DNA of 64,000 bases from Candidatus Peregrinibacteria bacterium (GTDB lineage: Bacteria; Patescibacteriota; Gracilibacteria; UBA1369; LOWO2-01-FULL-3). Each line of letters starts with the position of its first letter. The stretch's first letter is position 1. The notes under the pieces were generated by a model. The model searched no databases, had not been told where the DNA came from, and was given only the letters and a program-made list of their open reading frames with translations. Of the stretch, positions 40,908 through 50,900 are shown piece after piece. Location: the NCBI GenBank assembly GCA_018655275.1, contig JABIJZ010000004.1:1-64000 (forward strand), in the 5' to 3' direction. A program made the translations under genes and the position numbers.

Positions 40908-43900
40908 GATATTCTCGATTGAGAATATAAATGATCCACTATTTGGTGGTAGATATTTTATGAACACGGGGCTATCTACCGCTTCCCCTCCTCCTTTCGC
41001 TAATTCGTTTTTGAGTGAGATAAGATCGCCTCCGTCAGCTTCAGACTTTGTGGCGTCAATACCGTCACAAAGTATGTCACCACCAGTAATCCTATTTAAA
41101 TTATCCAACTGGTTCGGGCCAAATTCGTTTGTGAAGGCTTCGACAAAGGCTTCTGTGCCTTCGCTATTTTCGTTATAAAACCTAAGCTGTTTCATATCTT
41201 CGAGAGACAGAGGTTGCCCGCACTCTTGGTCTATTGGATCACCGTTCTCATCATATTCGAGTTTCATTCTGAAGAATCTCATGTAGTTTAGATCGTACAA
41301 TTGGGCTCTTTTTTTGTTATCTGCGTTGTCTGAAGAGAGTCTTTGTCCTGTTCCCAGTATATATTCTGTTATTGTGCTGCCTTCTTTGAGTGCTCGATCT
41401 TCCGCTCCACCGATGGTGTTTCTTGAAGAAATCCCTCCTTGGATCACCAGCTGTTTACTCAAGGTTTCAGGTATAGAAACATCTGAAGCCCATCCGAATT
41501 CGCCTGTTTCTTCATCTATGCTTAAGGCTTGATCTTTGTAGTATGAAAATAAGCTGCCGTCTAGAACCATTGTAACGGCTTGTAAGTCGGTCACCTCTGA
41601 TTCGAGGTATACATTGCCAGACATGCCAAAGGCGCCTGATTCGTAGTCTCTGAGGACTATGATGCCTAGTCCGTAGTCGGTACTGTCATTGTATAGATTG
41701 CTATTTATGAATAGGTTTCCGCCATCTACGACGATTGTTTTGTTTTTGGTCCATCTTTGATCGCTTGAGCCATCTCCTAATATGACTTTTTCAGCATTGA
41801 AGTAATATATTTCTTCTTTGTGTTTGTTGTTACTTACTTCTATTTTTACACAGCCATCGGTTGAATTACATGTGTTTAGGTCTGTTAATGTGACTTCATC
41901 TACCTTTGTTATTTCATTGATTTTGCCTCGGAAAAGTCTTTGGATATTTCTGAAGACCGTATCTCTGACTATGTTTGAATTTGGGTCTCCTACTGCGGTT
42001 GTGACTCTGTCTTGGTTTGGACTGAATGCTATTTGCGCGAATATGTTTCCTAAGATTTTTGCTGCTGGATTCGCAAATGCTCCCGGTTTTCGTGGGAGTT
42101 TGTTTGAGTAGTATGAGACAAATTTGTATGGGTATGTATTTGGTCTGTACTCTACCTCTGAGTATATTACACCTGTTGTTGTGTAGTCTCGTGGGAGAGT
42201 TTCGCCACCTTCAAGATCGAGGATTGTTTGGAATAGGAAGCCTTCTGAGAGAAATGTTTCTGTTGTTAAATTCTGATTTGTGAACCATATTTTGTTGTTG
42301 TACTCATCTCTAGACCATTTACGCTCTTCTATTTCTACTTCTGTGCTTTCAATTTGACCTTCTGAACCTGTAGTTTCTTCCTCCTCATATGGCTCAAATT
42401 TAAACCCTCTCTCCTCCTCTGTTGGATTGTAATATAGCCTGAGGGTCATGCTGCTTACTGTTGCTGCTGTCCCCACCACAGCCCCACTCGTTCTATTATC
42501 CCCTGCTTTGGCTTTGTACTCAGAAGGGATTCCGCGGTATGCGAAGATTAGGTCGCTGGTGTTTTCGGGAGTTGCTTCGTTGTCGGGGACGATGCGGTCG
42601 AGAGTTTCGACGGTCAAAGCTGGTTCAAAACGTAAATTTGTTCGAGGTACGCTGCCGCCATACGGGTATACAGATCCTGATTGCTCTGTGGCAGGGCTCA
42701 CTGTGTTGTTTTTTAGCTTCCAGTGAACAGCGTGGAGCCGCAAAATATTTGGCTCGAGACCATATGGATCGTCGTTTGTGTCAGGCCTCCGTAAGATTTC
42801 ACTAAATGGAACCGTGACATCGCTAAAATCTTCGTTGCGGACTTTTTCTTTTTTGTCTGTACCTGTTGTCATAGAATAATTCTCTGCGCTGGTTGGGGCA
42901 ACGGACTTTATACTCACGACGTATTGGTTGCCGTCCCAGGTGCCTTTTGCGTTACTTGAAAGGATGTTGTCTTTTGATGAATTTGGTACGTTCACGTCTG
43001 CACCCCATATTTCTTCGGTTTGGCCTTGATCGCCAGCGAATACTCCTCCGTTTTGGTCGTATGTTTTGAGAACTACTGGTTTGTATAAAATAGCTCCGTT
43101 GGTGCCGTCTTTGTAGGGTTCGTCGGTTATTCCTAGGTCGTCATCTGCTCGTGGGAGAGATTGCCACTTTTCTGGATCGCCTGTTATGACTTGCTCGCGT
43201 TTGAGTGTATCTTCCCATTCGAATACTAGTTTTGCTTCGTAGTTATTGTTTAGGAATTGTGTTTTTGTGATTGGGTTTTCGTTATCGTCGGTGAAATAGA
43301 TTTCTATATCGAATTGGTCTACTCCATCTGCAATTCTAGTCTCGTCTTCGATTGAATACTTGGCTGTTCCATCTTCTTCGCTTTCGCCTTCTCCCCCAGG
43401 ACACGGTGGTTCCGATCCGTCAGGACATATTTTGGGTACTATCACCGGGCACAACGGGTCTACTCCCGGTATACAAGGCTCCGTGATAATTGGCTTTCCT
43501 CCTAGCAAAGCTTGTACCCCTGAGAATTCGATCCAGCCTAGAGAATCACTCCAAGCCCAAGATGCAGACAGAGCTGCGTCTTCCACAAAAACTCCGTTGT
43601 CGTCGCCGGCTTCGGTGTTCATTTTGACTTCGTATTTGATAGGGTCGCTTGTTGATTTGTTTTTGAATTTGATATATCCGGCTGCTTCGTTCCATGCAAA
43701 TGGGGAAATATCGTCGGTTCCGTTTGGAGCTTTTTTCTCTACAAGATTACCTGTCATTGCGTCTATTTCTATCTCGTATTCGTAGTTTCCACAAAGTTCC
43801 CCCATATTTGTAAAAGGTGTAGTGTCATCATCGTCTTCATCGCCACAATAAAAACTTACCCAGCCTACATTGCTGCTGAGAGCCCATCCACGAAGTTCAT

Positions 43901-45182
43901 AATAATCTCCGTCCCCTAACTCGACTAAATGAGCTTCTGTTGCTCTGTATGTGTGGCCTTCATTACAATAAGCTGAGCTAGCGGGGGTGCATTCTACCTG
44001 GTCTTCGTAATCAAAATCGATGATGCCTGGGTTTGCGATTCCGTCTATCAGTATGTTTTGGATTGGGGTCCTGTGGATGATGTGCATTTTGTCGTCTGCA
44101 CCTGATGGTGTGCCGGGGTCTGTGGGTGGTTCGAAGAAGATTTGTTCTTTGACGTATTTTCCTATTTGACCACCGCGGGATCGGCCTGCTATATCGACGT
44201 CTGCTCCAGCCTCATTTAGTTCTCCGTATCCCACATATATGCATCCTCCTCCTCCTCCTCCAGCTCTTATATTTGTATTTGTTATAGAGCCTCTTCTATA
44301 ATAACCTCCTGTTCCTCCGTCTGCTGTTATTGTTCCGTTTATATTTACGTAGTATGCAGTTATTTTGACTCCTCCTCCTGCCCCTGCTCCACCTATTCTT
44401 CTTCCGCTTGCTGTTCCCAACCCATCTACGTCTATCGTACCTGTTAATGTAAAATCGTTGGTTGCGCTTAAAGTCACAAATCCTCCTCCTGCTCCACCTT
44501 TGGACACATATTGAGCTCCTCCACCACCGGAACCTCCTCCTTCTACATTGCTGCCCAAGCAGTATGCGAAACCTTTGTTGGAAGAGTAGGACCCGTCTCC
44601 TCCGTTTCCACCGTGTCCGCCGCCGCCAGCATAACTACCTCCTACCTCTCCTCCTCCCGGCCCGTTACCGTCTTGGGCTATCTCACCTCCGGCATAGCCT
44701 TTTCCTTTTAGGTCTATTTTTCCGGCAACTGTTATGTTTTGGGCTTGAATGTCTATTTTTTGGTTTTCTGCTGAGAATGTTGCTTTGACTGTAGCTCCTG
44801 ATTCTATTGTGAAATCGCCTGTTAAGGTTTGTCTGTTTGAGTTTAATTGTAAAGTTGCTCCGCTTTTTATTGTGAGATCTTCTCCGCTTGCTATGTCTCC
44901 CATCAGCATTATTGCAGTGGATGAACTCGACATCTCCAAGCTTTTGAAGCTAATAGATCCCATTTCCATTATGCTTCCTGATGAGACTACTACGTCGTCT
45001 GCAGCTGTTGGAACAGTTCCGGTTGACCATTTTGAAGCTGTATTCCAAGACCCTGCGCCACCATTCCAAGTGATTGTCCCTGTAGCATGTGCTTGAGGCT
45101 GGTCCAAAGCGATGAGGCTTGATGTCGCAATTATGACTATCGCCACCGCAAAATTAAGAAATTTGGTGAATTTTTTATTCAT
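40896..45182 (-). CDS. Giant exported surface protein, 1428 residues
   Basis: It has a signal peptide (about 1-32, AVAIVIIATSSLIALDQPQAHA). The N-terminal region TWNGGAGSWNTASKWSTGTVP is the autotransporter/adhesin-type beta-strand start, then Gly-rich segments (GGGGGGCIYVGYGE) and two GWVSFYC/GWIEF blocks. The C-terminal half has SGNVYLESEVTDLQA and FINSNLY stretches like pilus-associated adhesins. No anchoring domain is clear. Several cysteines occur. It is the first gene of the block ending at 37.9 kb and has its own promoter. Confidence 0.6.
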   Translation of the reverse strand: MNKKFTKFLNFAVAIVIIATSSLIALDQPQAHATGTITWNGGAGSWNTASKWSTGTVPTAADDVVVSSGSIMEMGSISFKSLEMSSSSTAIMLMGDIASGEDLTIKSGATLQLNSNRQTLTGDFTIESGATVKATFSAENQKIDIQAQNITVAGKIDLKGKGYAGGEIAQDGNGPGGGEVGGSYAGGGGHGGNGGDGSYSSNKGFAYCLGSNVEGGGSGGGGAQYVSKGGAGGGFVTLSATNDFTLTGTIDVDGLGTASGRRIGGAGAGGGVKITAYYVNINGTITADGGTGGYYRRGSITNTNIRAGGGGGGCIYVGYGELNEAGADVDIAGRSRGGQIGKYVKEQIFFEPPTDPGTPSGADDKMHIIHRTPIQNILIDGIANPGIIDFDYEDQVECTPASSAYCNEGHTYRATEAHLVELGDGDYYELRGWALSSNVGWVSFYCGDEDDDDTTPFTNMGELCGNYEYEIEIDAMTGNLVEKKAPNGTDDISPFAWNEAAGYIKFKNKSTSDPIKYEVKMNTEAGDDNGVFVEDAALSASWAWSDSLGWIEFSGVQALLGGKPIITEPCIPGVDPLCPVIVPKICPDGSEPPCPGGEGESEEDGTAKYSIEDETRIADGVDQFDIEIYFTDDNENPITKTQFLNNNYEAKLVFEWEDTLKREQVITGDPEKWQSLPRADDDLGITDEPYKDGTNGAILYKPVVLKTYDQNGGVFAGDQGQTEEIWGADVNVPNSSKDNILSSNAKGTWDGNQYVVSIKSVAPTSAENYSMTTGTDKKEKVRNEDFSDVTVPFSEILRRPDTNDDPYGLEPNILRLHAVHWKLKNNTVSPATEQSGSVYPYGGSVPRTNLRFEPALTVETLDRIVPDNEATPENTSDLIFAYRGIPSEYKAKAGDNRTSGAVVGTAATVSSMTLRLYYNPTEEERGFKFEPYEEEETTGSEGQIESTEVEIEERKWSRDEYNNKIWFTNQNLTTETFLSEGFLFQTILDLEGGETLPRDYTTTGVIYSEVEYRPNTYPYKFVSYYSNKLPRKPGAFANPAAKILGNIFAQIAFSPNQDRVTTAVGDPNSNIVRDTVFRNIQRLFRGKINEITKVDEVTLTDLNTCNSTDGCVKIEVSNNKHKEEIYYFNAEKVILGDGSSDQRWTKNKTIVVDGGNLFINSNLYNDSTDYGLGIIVLRDYESGAFGMSGNVYLESEVTDLQAVTMVLDGSLFSYYKDQALSIDEETGEFGWASDVSIPETLSKQLVIQGGISSRNTIGGAEDRALKEGSTITEYILGTGQRLSSDNADNKKRAQLYDLNYMRFFRMKLEYDENGDPIDQECGQPLSLEDMKQLRFYNENSEGTEAFVEAFTNEFGPNQLDNLNRITGGDILCDGIDATKSEADGGDLISLKNELAKGGGEAVDSPVFIKYLPPNSGSFIFSIENILTF

Positions 45183-45269
45183 AGGAATCTTGAGATTGAG
45201 GATGAGGTTTTGTGGGGGTAGTCGCGTGCAGGATAGTTGCGCAATGCGAGACTCCCACTCTTGAAGTTG

Positions 45270-45298
45270 ATTATACCATCCTCCTCTTCCTGAGCAAA
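45270..45298 (-). promoter_or_regulatory. Promoter of the 1428-residue surface gene
   Basis: On the minus strand TTTGCT (45298-45293), 17 bases and TATAAT (45275-45270). The predicted leader is about 80 bases. Confidence 0.55.
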
Positions 45299-45340
45299 AT
45301 TTTTACGAAGTTTTGTGGGGGTTTTGTGGGGGTCCACAAA

Positions 45341-45404
45341 AAAAGCCTTATGTCCTCTGAAGCTTTTATTCTTTTGAGTGGGCTCAAGAGAGGATGTAAG
45401 GCTT
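45341..45404 (-). terminator. Terminator after the SLH-protein gene
   Basis: Arms at 45343-45358 and 45389-45404 pair over 16 bases with a two-base mismatch. Inside, CTTTTGAG and CTCAAGAG form a second stem. On the minus strand the hairpin is followed by a run of seven T, so it suits the gene ending at 45567. Opposite readthrough may also be stopped. Confidence 0.65.
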
Positions 45405-45566
45405 TATTGTTTTCCAGGGCTAGCTGTTTTTGTTTTCGCTATTCTTTCCCTGTTTTGTGGCCCATTTATAACATTGTGACCTTTCGCGAACCTGAAATTT
45501 CCCTTAAATAAACTTTAAGTTTTTCTTAAATTTTCCTTAAATGCTGTTGGAGTTTTGTGGAAAACT

Positions 45567-47072
45567 TTATTCTTCAAAGAAAATCGAATACAGGATTGCC
45601 GCTGCTTCAGCTCTTGAAATATCTGTTGATGGATAGAAATATGTTTTGTCGTTCTTTTCTTTACCGCTAATGAAACCACGGTTTTCTGCATCTAGAATTA
45701 TTTCTTCTGCCCATTCAGCAATATCGTCATCAAAAGTCGAGGTCAATCCTTCTTCCGGAGCGAGATCTTCCATGTAGTAGAAAACATTCATTGCGAGAAC
45801 GGTGAATTCCGCTCTGGACATGTTGTAGCCTGGTTTAAAAATGCTCGCGGTCTTCCCGTTGATCAATTTTTTGCTTTTTAGGAGCGAGACATATTTCCCG
45901 TACCATTTGTCTTTTTCTACGTCTAGGAATGGTTTTGATGTTGGTGTGGGCGGGTTGTCGTCTCCTAGGACTTTTGATAGTAGGACTGCGGCTTCTGCCC
46001 TGTTTAGCTTTTCTTTTGGTGCGAATGTATATTTGCTTTTTCCTTCTATGATTTTTCTTTGTGCTAGGTCTGTGATTTGGTCTTTTGCCCAGTGGGTTTT
46101 TGTGTCTGTGAATGAGATTGTTGGGGTGTCGTCGGCGGAGTCAGAATCATCATCGGAGTCATCGTCAGAGTCGTCTGTGTCTTCATCCTCGGTGTCCTCG
46201 TCATCTGCCTCTTCTGTGTTTGAATCATCCTCATCCTCGTCGTCTTCCTCTGCGACAGGTTCTTCGTATGTGACCATTGTGTGTTCGTAAATGGCTGTAT
46301 ACTCGCTGGTGTTGCCCTCTTCGTCCTCAAAGCCGATTTGGTACTTCACGGTGTCGCCAAGCTTGAAGCTTGAGTCTTCGAGCTCTGTGTTGTCTGCTGT
46401 GATTTGTTTGTATGGAGTGGATGAAACGGGAAGGTGATTTAGTCCCCGGAGAATTCTTGTTAATCTCAAATCGAGGTCTGTTGGGTTGGTCCAAGATAGG
46501 GTTACTGCGCTGTTTGAAGTTTGGGTGATTTCGACATTGGTTGCGAGTTCTGGGGCGTTTCGGTCTTTATATGTGCTATTTGTGATGTCTATTGTTTTGA
46601 TATCTTGAATTAAATCTTCGTTCGGATCGTATATAAATTCAAGTTTTTTGGGTGACGAGGCAACATCGTGAAAACCTTCTCCATGTAATTTGTAGATTTC
46701 TATTGTTTCGCCCGCTTCGAAATCTTCGTCCACGGGGATTACTACGGTTTTGTCATCGTCTTCGAATGTTATTTCTGGACTTGATGCAACTTTTCCGTTT
46801 TCGACAGCGGTTCCTGCGACACTAAATTCCCGAAGAGTTTCTTCTTGGTCGAAAATGATCATTATTGTATCCGGGATTCGGATCCTGATGTCGTTTTCTG
46901 CTGTTATGAAAGGGGTCTCTGCGTCATCAGTTACAGTTATGTTTTCGAAACTTGCTGAGCTGTAACGTTTGAGAAAGACCTTGTTTGTACTTGAGGAGAG
47001 TGTTGGAAGCGCAAAGGCTACGCTACTTGATAAAAATATCCCAAATAGGATAGAAACTAGTACTTTTTTCAT
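45567..47072 (-). CDS. SLH-domain surface protein
   Basis: This 501-residue protein has a signal peptide (about 1-22) and a beta-rich N-terminal half with a fibronectin-III-like segment (NSAVTLSWTNPTDLDLRLTR). An Asp/Glu-rich linker of about 55 residues (residues 265-320) follows, then three S-layer homology repeats (THWAKDQITDLAQRKII, KDKWYGKYVSLLKSKKLI, AEWAEEIILDAENRGFI), each ending in an NRAE/SRAE motif. SLH triplets bind secondary cell-wall polymer. It shares the anchoring type with the S-layer gene upstream. Confidence 0.8.
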   Translation of the reverse strand: MKKVLVSILFGIFLSSSVAFALPTLSSSTNKVFLKRYSSASFENITVTDDAETPFITAENDIRIRIPDTIMIIFDQEETLREFSVAGTAVENGKVASSPEITFEDDDKTVVIPVDEDFEAGETIEIYKLHGEGFHDVASSPKKLEFIYDPNEDLIQDIKTIDITNSTYKDRNAPELATNVEITQTSNSAVTLSWTNPTDLDLRLTRILRGLNHLPVSSTPYKQITADNTELEDSSFKLGDTVKYQIGFEDEEGNTSEYTAIYEHTMVTYEEPVAEEDDEDEDDSNTEEADDEDTEDEDTDDSDDDSDDDSDSADDTPTISFTDTKTHWAKDQITDLAQRKIIEGKSKYTFAPKEKLNRAEAAVLLSKVLGDDNPPTPTSKPFLDVEKDKWYGKYVSLLKSKKLINGKTASIFKPGYNMSRAEFTVLAMNVFYYMEDLAPEEGLTSTFDDDIAEWAEEIILDAENRGFISGKEKNDKTYFYPSTDISRAEAAAILYSIFFEE

Positions 47073-47115
47073 GGGGAAGAGGTAAAAAACTATGTGCTCA
47101 AATGAGCTACATGGT

Positions 47116-47143
47116 ATTTTACCAGACTTCCTTTAAATTACAA
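47116..47143 (-). promoter_or_regulatory. Promoter of the SLH-protein gene
   Basis: On the minus strand TTGTAA (47143-47138), 16 bases and TAAAAT (47121-47116). It overlaps the stop codon of the TPR lipoprotein gene. The leader contains a GCTCA/TGAGC hairpin. Confidence 0.5.
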
Positions 47144-47809
47144 ATTGTCGTAGCTTTCTTTTATCTTCAGGTAACCTTCGTTGCTCGGATCACGCTCGAG
47201 TGCTGCGTCTACGATCTCGTCTGCGCGTGCGGTGTCTCCGATTTCAACGAGATAGATGAGATAATCCTGTGCTGAGTTTGTGAAATAACCAAATAAGGTT
47301 AGTGAATTTTCATATACCTCTCGGATTTCGCTTTCTGAGCCATTTGTGTGTTGTCTTAGCAAAAGGGCCAGTCTGAAATGCGCCTGCTCGTTCGCACCAA
47401 CGCTGATGATTTCTCTGTATGCTTTTTCTGCTTCTTTGTATTCTCCTATTCTTTCCAGAAGTGCTCCTTTGCTGAGCCAAGCTGCGAGACCTCTGCCTCC
47501 ACCTGCTTCTATAGCTTTTTCGTATCCTGTTATAGCTTTTTCGTTTTCATTTAAGTCTCGGTATATGTTCCCAAGGTCGAGATATGCTGTATATATTGTT
47601 TCTATTTCAGAAGGGTCTGTTACTGTTTTTATTGTCTCTCTTGTGTCCTCTAGCCTGGTAATGAGTGTTTCGTAATAAGCTTCGGGTATTTCGGCTGGTC
47701 TTGATGGGATTGGCTCCTCTAGTAGCACTGTTATGTCTGGGAGATTTGGGCCACCGCATGCAGTGAACATTAGTAGTGCTATCGACAATGTTATTAAGAT
47801 TTTTTTCAT
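47138..47809 (-). CDS. TPR-repeat lipoprotein
   Basis: The ATG at 47809 gives MKKILITLSIALLMFTACGG and 223 residues. The lipobox FTAC puts the lipid on Cys18. TPR-like repeats run from about residue 60 (YLDLGNIYRDLNENEKAITGYEKAIEAGG, LLERIGEYKEAEKAYREIISVG, LVEIGDTARADEIVDAALERDP). It could scaffold an envelope complex. It lies between the S-layer gene and the SLH-protein gene. Confidence 0.75.
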   Translation of the reverse strand: MKKILITLSIALLMFTACGGPNLPDITVLLEEPIPSRPAEIPEAYYETLITRLEDTRETIKTVTDPSEIETIYTAYLDLGNIYRDLNENEKAITGYEKAIEAGGGRGLAAWLSKGALLERIGEYKEAEKAYREIISVGANEQAHFRLALLLRQHTNGSESEIREVYENSLTLFGYFTNSAQDYLIYLVEIGDTARADEIVDAALERDPSNEGYLKIKESYDNL

Positions 47810-47866
47810 TTGGTTTGGGGTTATTTTTTTTAGGGCCATCATTATACATAAACTTGTTTGCAAAAA

Positions 47867-47896
47867 AAAGACCCCCCGCCGCAGCGGGGGGTCTTT
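47867..47896. terminator. Strong bidirectional terminator after the S-layer gene
   Basis: AAAGACCCCCCGC and GCGGGGGGTCTTT form a perfect 13-base stem with a four-base loop. A-rich and T-rich flanks give T-runs on the minus strand and, weaker, on the plus strand. It ends the S-layer transcript. Confidence 0.9.
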
Positions 47897-47932
47897 GTCT
47901 TCACATATCTATGTGTCTTTTCTATGTAGCTC

Positions 47933-50900
47933 TTATGATTTACTTATTGAGAATGTGTTAGATGGAAGTACTTTTAGCAAGTAACCACCTGTCCAATCTG
48001 CAGCTTCTCCTACTACTGTTTCAGTAACAGCAGTCATAAGATCAGTATGCTTCGCACCTGCAGAACCATCAGACCAGATCCACACAGCTGATGTTTCTGA
48101 TCCACCAGTTTTAGCTGCCAATGAATCAAGTTCAACTACTGCAGTAGCGTTAATGCCTACGTACTCTAAGTTTGAAGCTGCTGCGAAGGTAGTTGTTTCA
48201 GCGCTCAACGTAGTGTCAATAGAGTCACTTGCCGCAGATGAGCCAACTGTACCTTCTAGGTAATACGTAGCTGATGTATTAGCAGTGATGACCTCTTCAG
48301 TCTCTGGTGCACAGATGACTAGTTCGGTAGCTGCTGCGAAAACCACTCCAGCTCCGTCAGCACATGAAGTAGCTGTACCTGTAGTACCATCTGGATCCTT
48401 TACTGTTATTGCAGTAGAGGTGTTTGCTAGGTTGTACAATTTAACACCTGTTAATGTCAAATCACCACCTGTATTATCGTTCAATACAACGTCGAATGAC
48501 ATTTTCTTGAATGTGACATCTCCAGCTGGATCCGCTGTGATTGTGAACTGAGTCAATCTTCTTGTACCATTACCCAAGCTTGTAGATAAATTTCCTGTGT
48601 CTGAAGCAATTGTAGGGATAGATTTCCTAATAACTTTGTATTTGCTTGTAGTAATAGAATCTGAAGCGTAAATTGCAGATCCTGAACCGGCACCAACTGC
48701 TACTAGACCTTCAGTTGCAGGAGTTCCAGTTACAACAAGTGTGAATTTGTCAGAAGTACCAGATGTAGCTCCTCCTCCTGATGTAGAGTTCAAATCAGCA
48801 TATACTCTTAGTTTTACAGTTTCGTCTTCTTCAACTGTTCTATCAGCTTTAGATACGCCAGCAGCTTCGAGGTCAAATGTGACCGTGTTTGCATCTGTAT
48901 CTAAATAGGCAGACTGCAAGAATGTTTCTGTAGATCCATCTAGTCTGTATAGGTGTACTTGACCGAAGTTAGCTGCAGATCCTGCAACATCACCATCAGC
49001 TCTTGTAAACATGAGGGTTTTTAGGATGATATCTTCGTCACTAGCGATAACTTTGTAGTCACCATAAGGAACATTGGCTGTACCAGCTACAACGTTCTCA
49101 TTTGCAGTTGGATTATTTCCCCAGCTAGATGTAAGAGTACCTTTTTCTGCTGAAGCCATAGCTTGTCCAGAACCTGTAGTACATGTAGTGTCTGAAACAG
49201 TTGTTCCTGTAGAACTACCTGTACCAGATATACAAGTATCAGCTTTCCAATCTACAGTAAATGTCTCACTAGTAGCAGTCCATACTCCAGATTTGTAGTC
49301 AGCATATACTGCTACGATTGAAGCTTCACCTTTCTTAGCAACGAGAGGTGTCTCTAGACTGTATGTGTAATCAGTTGTTCCTGAAACTGGTTGTTGCAGG
49401 TCATCCAATCTACATAGTCCAAGAGTGCTGTTCCACAATTGACTTGTACCTGTACAGTCTTCTTCAGCAACATAGTTCGTATAAAGACCTAGGTTCTGCA
49501 AGTCGTCCACTGCTGCTGCTCCTCCTAGAGCAATAGAAACCGCCATTGTTGTAACTTTTACATCCTCCCCTGAACCTGTTGTGTCAATTTGCAAGTTTGC
49601 AAAGTGAACATTAGTAGTACCAGGGATCATACTATCTGCAGGAGGGGTTGTCATTGCGATTGCAGCGACATCTCCAGCTTTAACAGTTTGTGTTCTACCA
49701 AGAACGTCTGAGCTTGGAGAAGCTGTTATGCTGTCATTTGTGTTAGCTCCTTTAGCAGTGATCGCTATTTCTGGATCATTACCAGATCCATTTTCACCGT
49801 TATTTGACTGATCAAATCCTGCGACCAATGTATCAAGAGTTACCATGTCGTTAGCCAAGTCACAAGCGAGAGCCATTGTGTTAACACCTAATGGCATTTC
49901 GAATGTGTCTGTGAATCTAACGTAGTTGTCAGTAGCAGTAGTTAAGTCAACCGGACCAGCAACTAAATCATCAGTTGTTTCATTTGTAAGAGTACAATTT
50001 GTAACTTGGTCGTATGTTGCAGTTCCACCAAGAGTAACTGTGTTTGACCATTCAGTGACAGTCACAGGCTCACCCTTAGCTTCAGCTGCGAATCTAACCA
50101 AAACTACGTCATCGCCACCAGCAGCAACGTTTCCTGTAGCCGGAGTGTCATTTGATAGTGTTACTACCAATGCACCAGCAGCTATAGTTTGTGCTGTAGC
50201 TGTACCAGCCCATGTTGAGCCTGTACCAACGATGTAGCCATAGTCTTGACCAATCAATCGAACACCATAAGCACCACTATCTCTTAGTTTTGCGCTCATA
50301 GTTGTTCCAGAACCGCTATTAACGTCGACTTTCAATGAGAATGTCATTGAGTCTCCTTTTCCGATAACTAGTTCTTCATCAAGCACACAAGTGTATTTTC
50401 CTGATGCGTCCCAAGTATCAGCTTCACATAGCATTTCTGAGTCAGTATCGTTGTAAACTTTCAAAGCTGCGTAATCACTGCTTGCAGCTGTTCCGTTTTC
50501 GAATAGTGTGAAACTTCTAACCTCTAGAGGTTCTGCAGAAGCTGTAAGTTTCCATTGTAGGATTCTTACATTCTCGTCTCCAGCTTCTGGAGCGTAGTCA
50601 GCAGATGGGCTATCTGGACCTGCCTCGATTGTGTAGGTTCCGATAGTTGTTGTGCTGATTGAGATTTCGTCAGACTCTAGTGGGAAGTCACCGTCAAGAT
50701 CTTCAGCGTCGCTTCCGATGTCACCTTCTTCATCTATAGAGAATCCTAGGATGTCTCCTGTTTCAGATGTTGATGATGGGCTAACGGCAACTGTAACTGT
50801 AACATCGTCACCGTCCTCGACCAAAATTGCGTCAGAGCTTAGGTTGAATGTTGCAGTGTTGTTAGAGTTCAAAGATACGTTTGTACCATATTGAACTTCT

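Larger units (their letters stand above)
45183..45566. other. 384-base gap between surface genes
   Basis: It holds the 45270-45298 promoter and the 45341-45404 hairpin terminator. It also has the string TTTTGTGGGGG at three places (near 45211, 45311 and 45322), with shorter TTTTGTGG echoes near 45452 and 45553. No gene is seen. Confidence 0.6.
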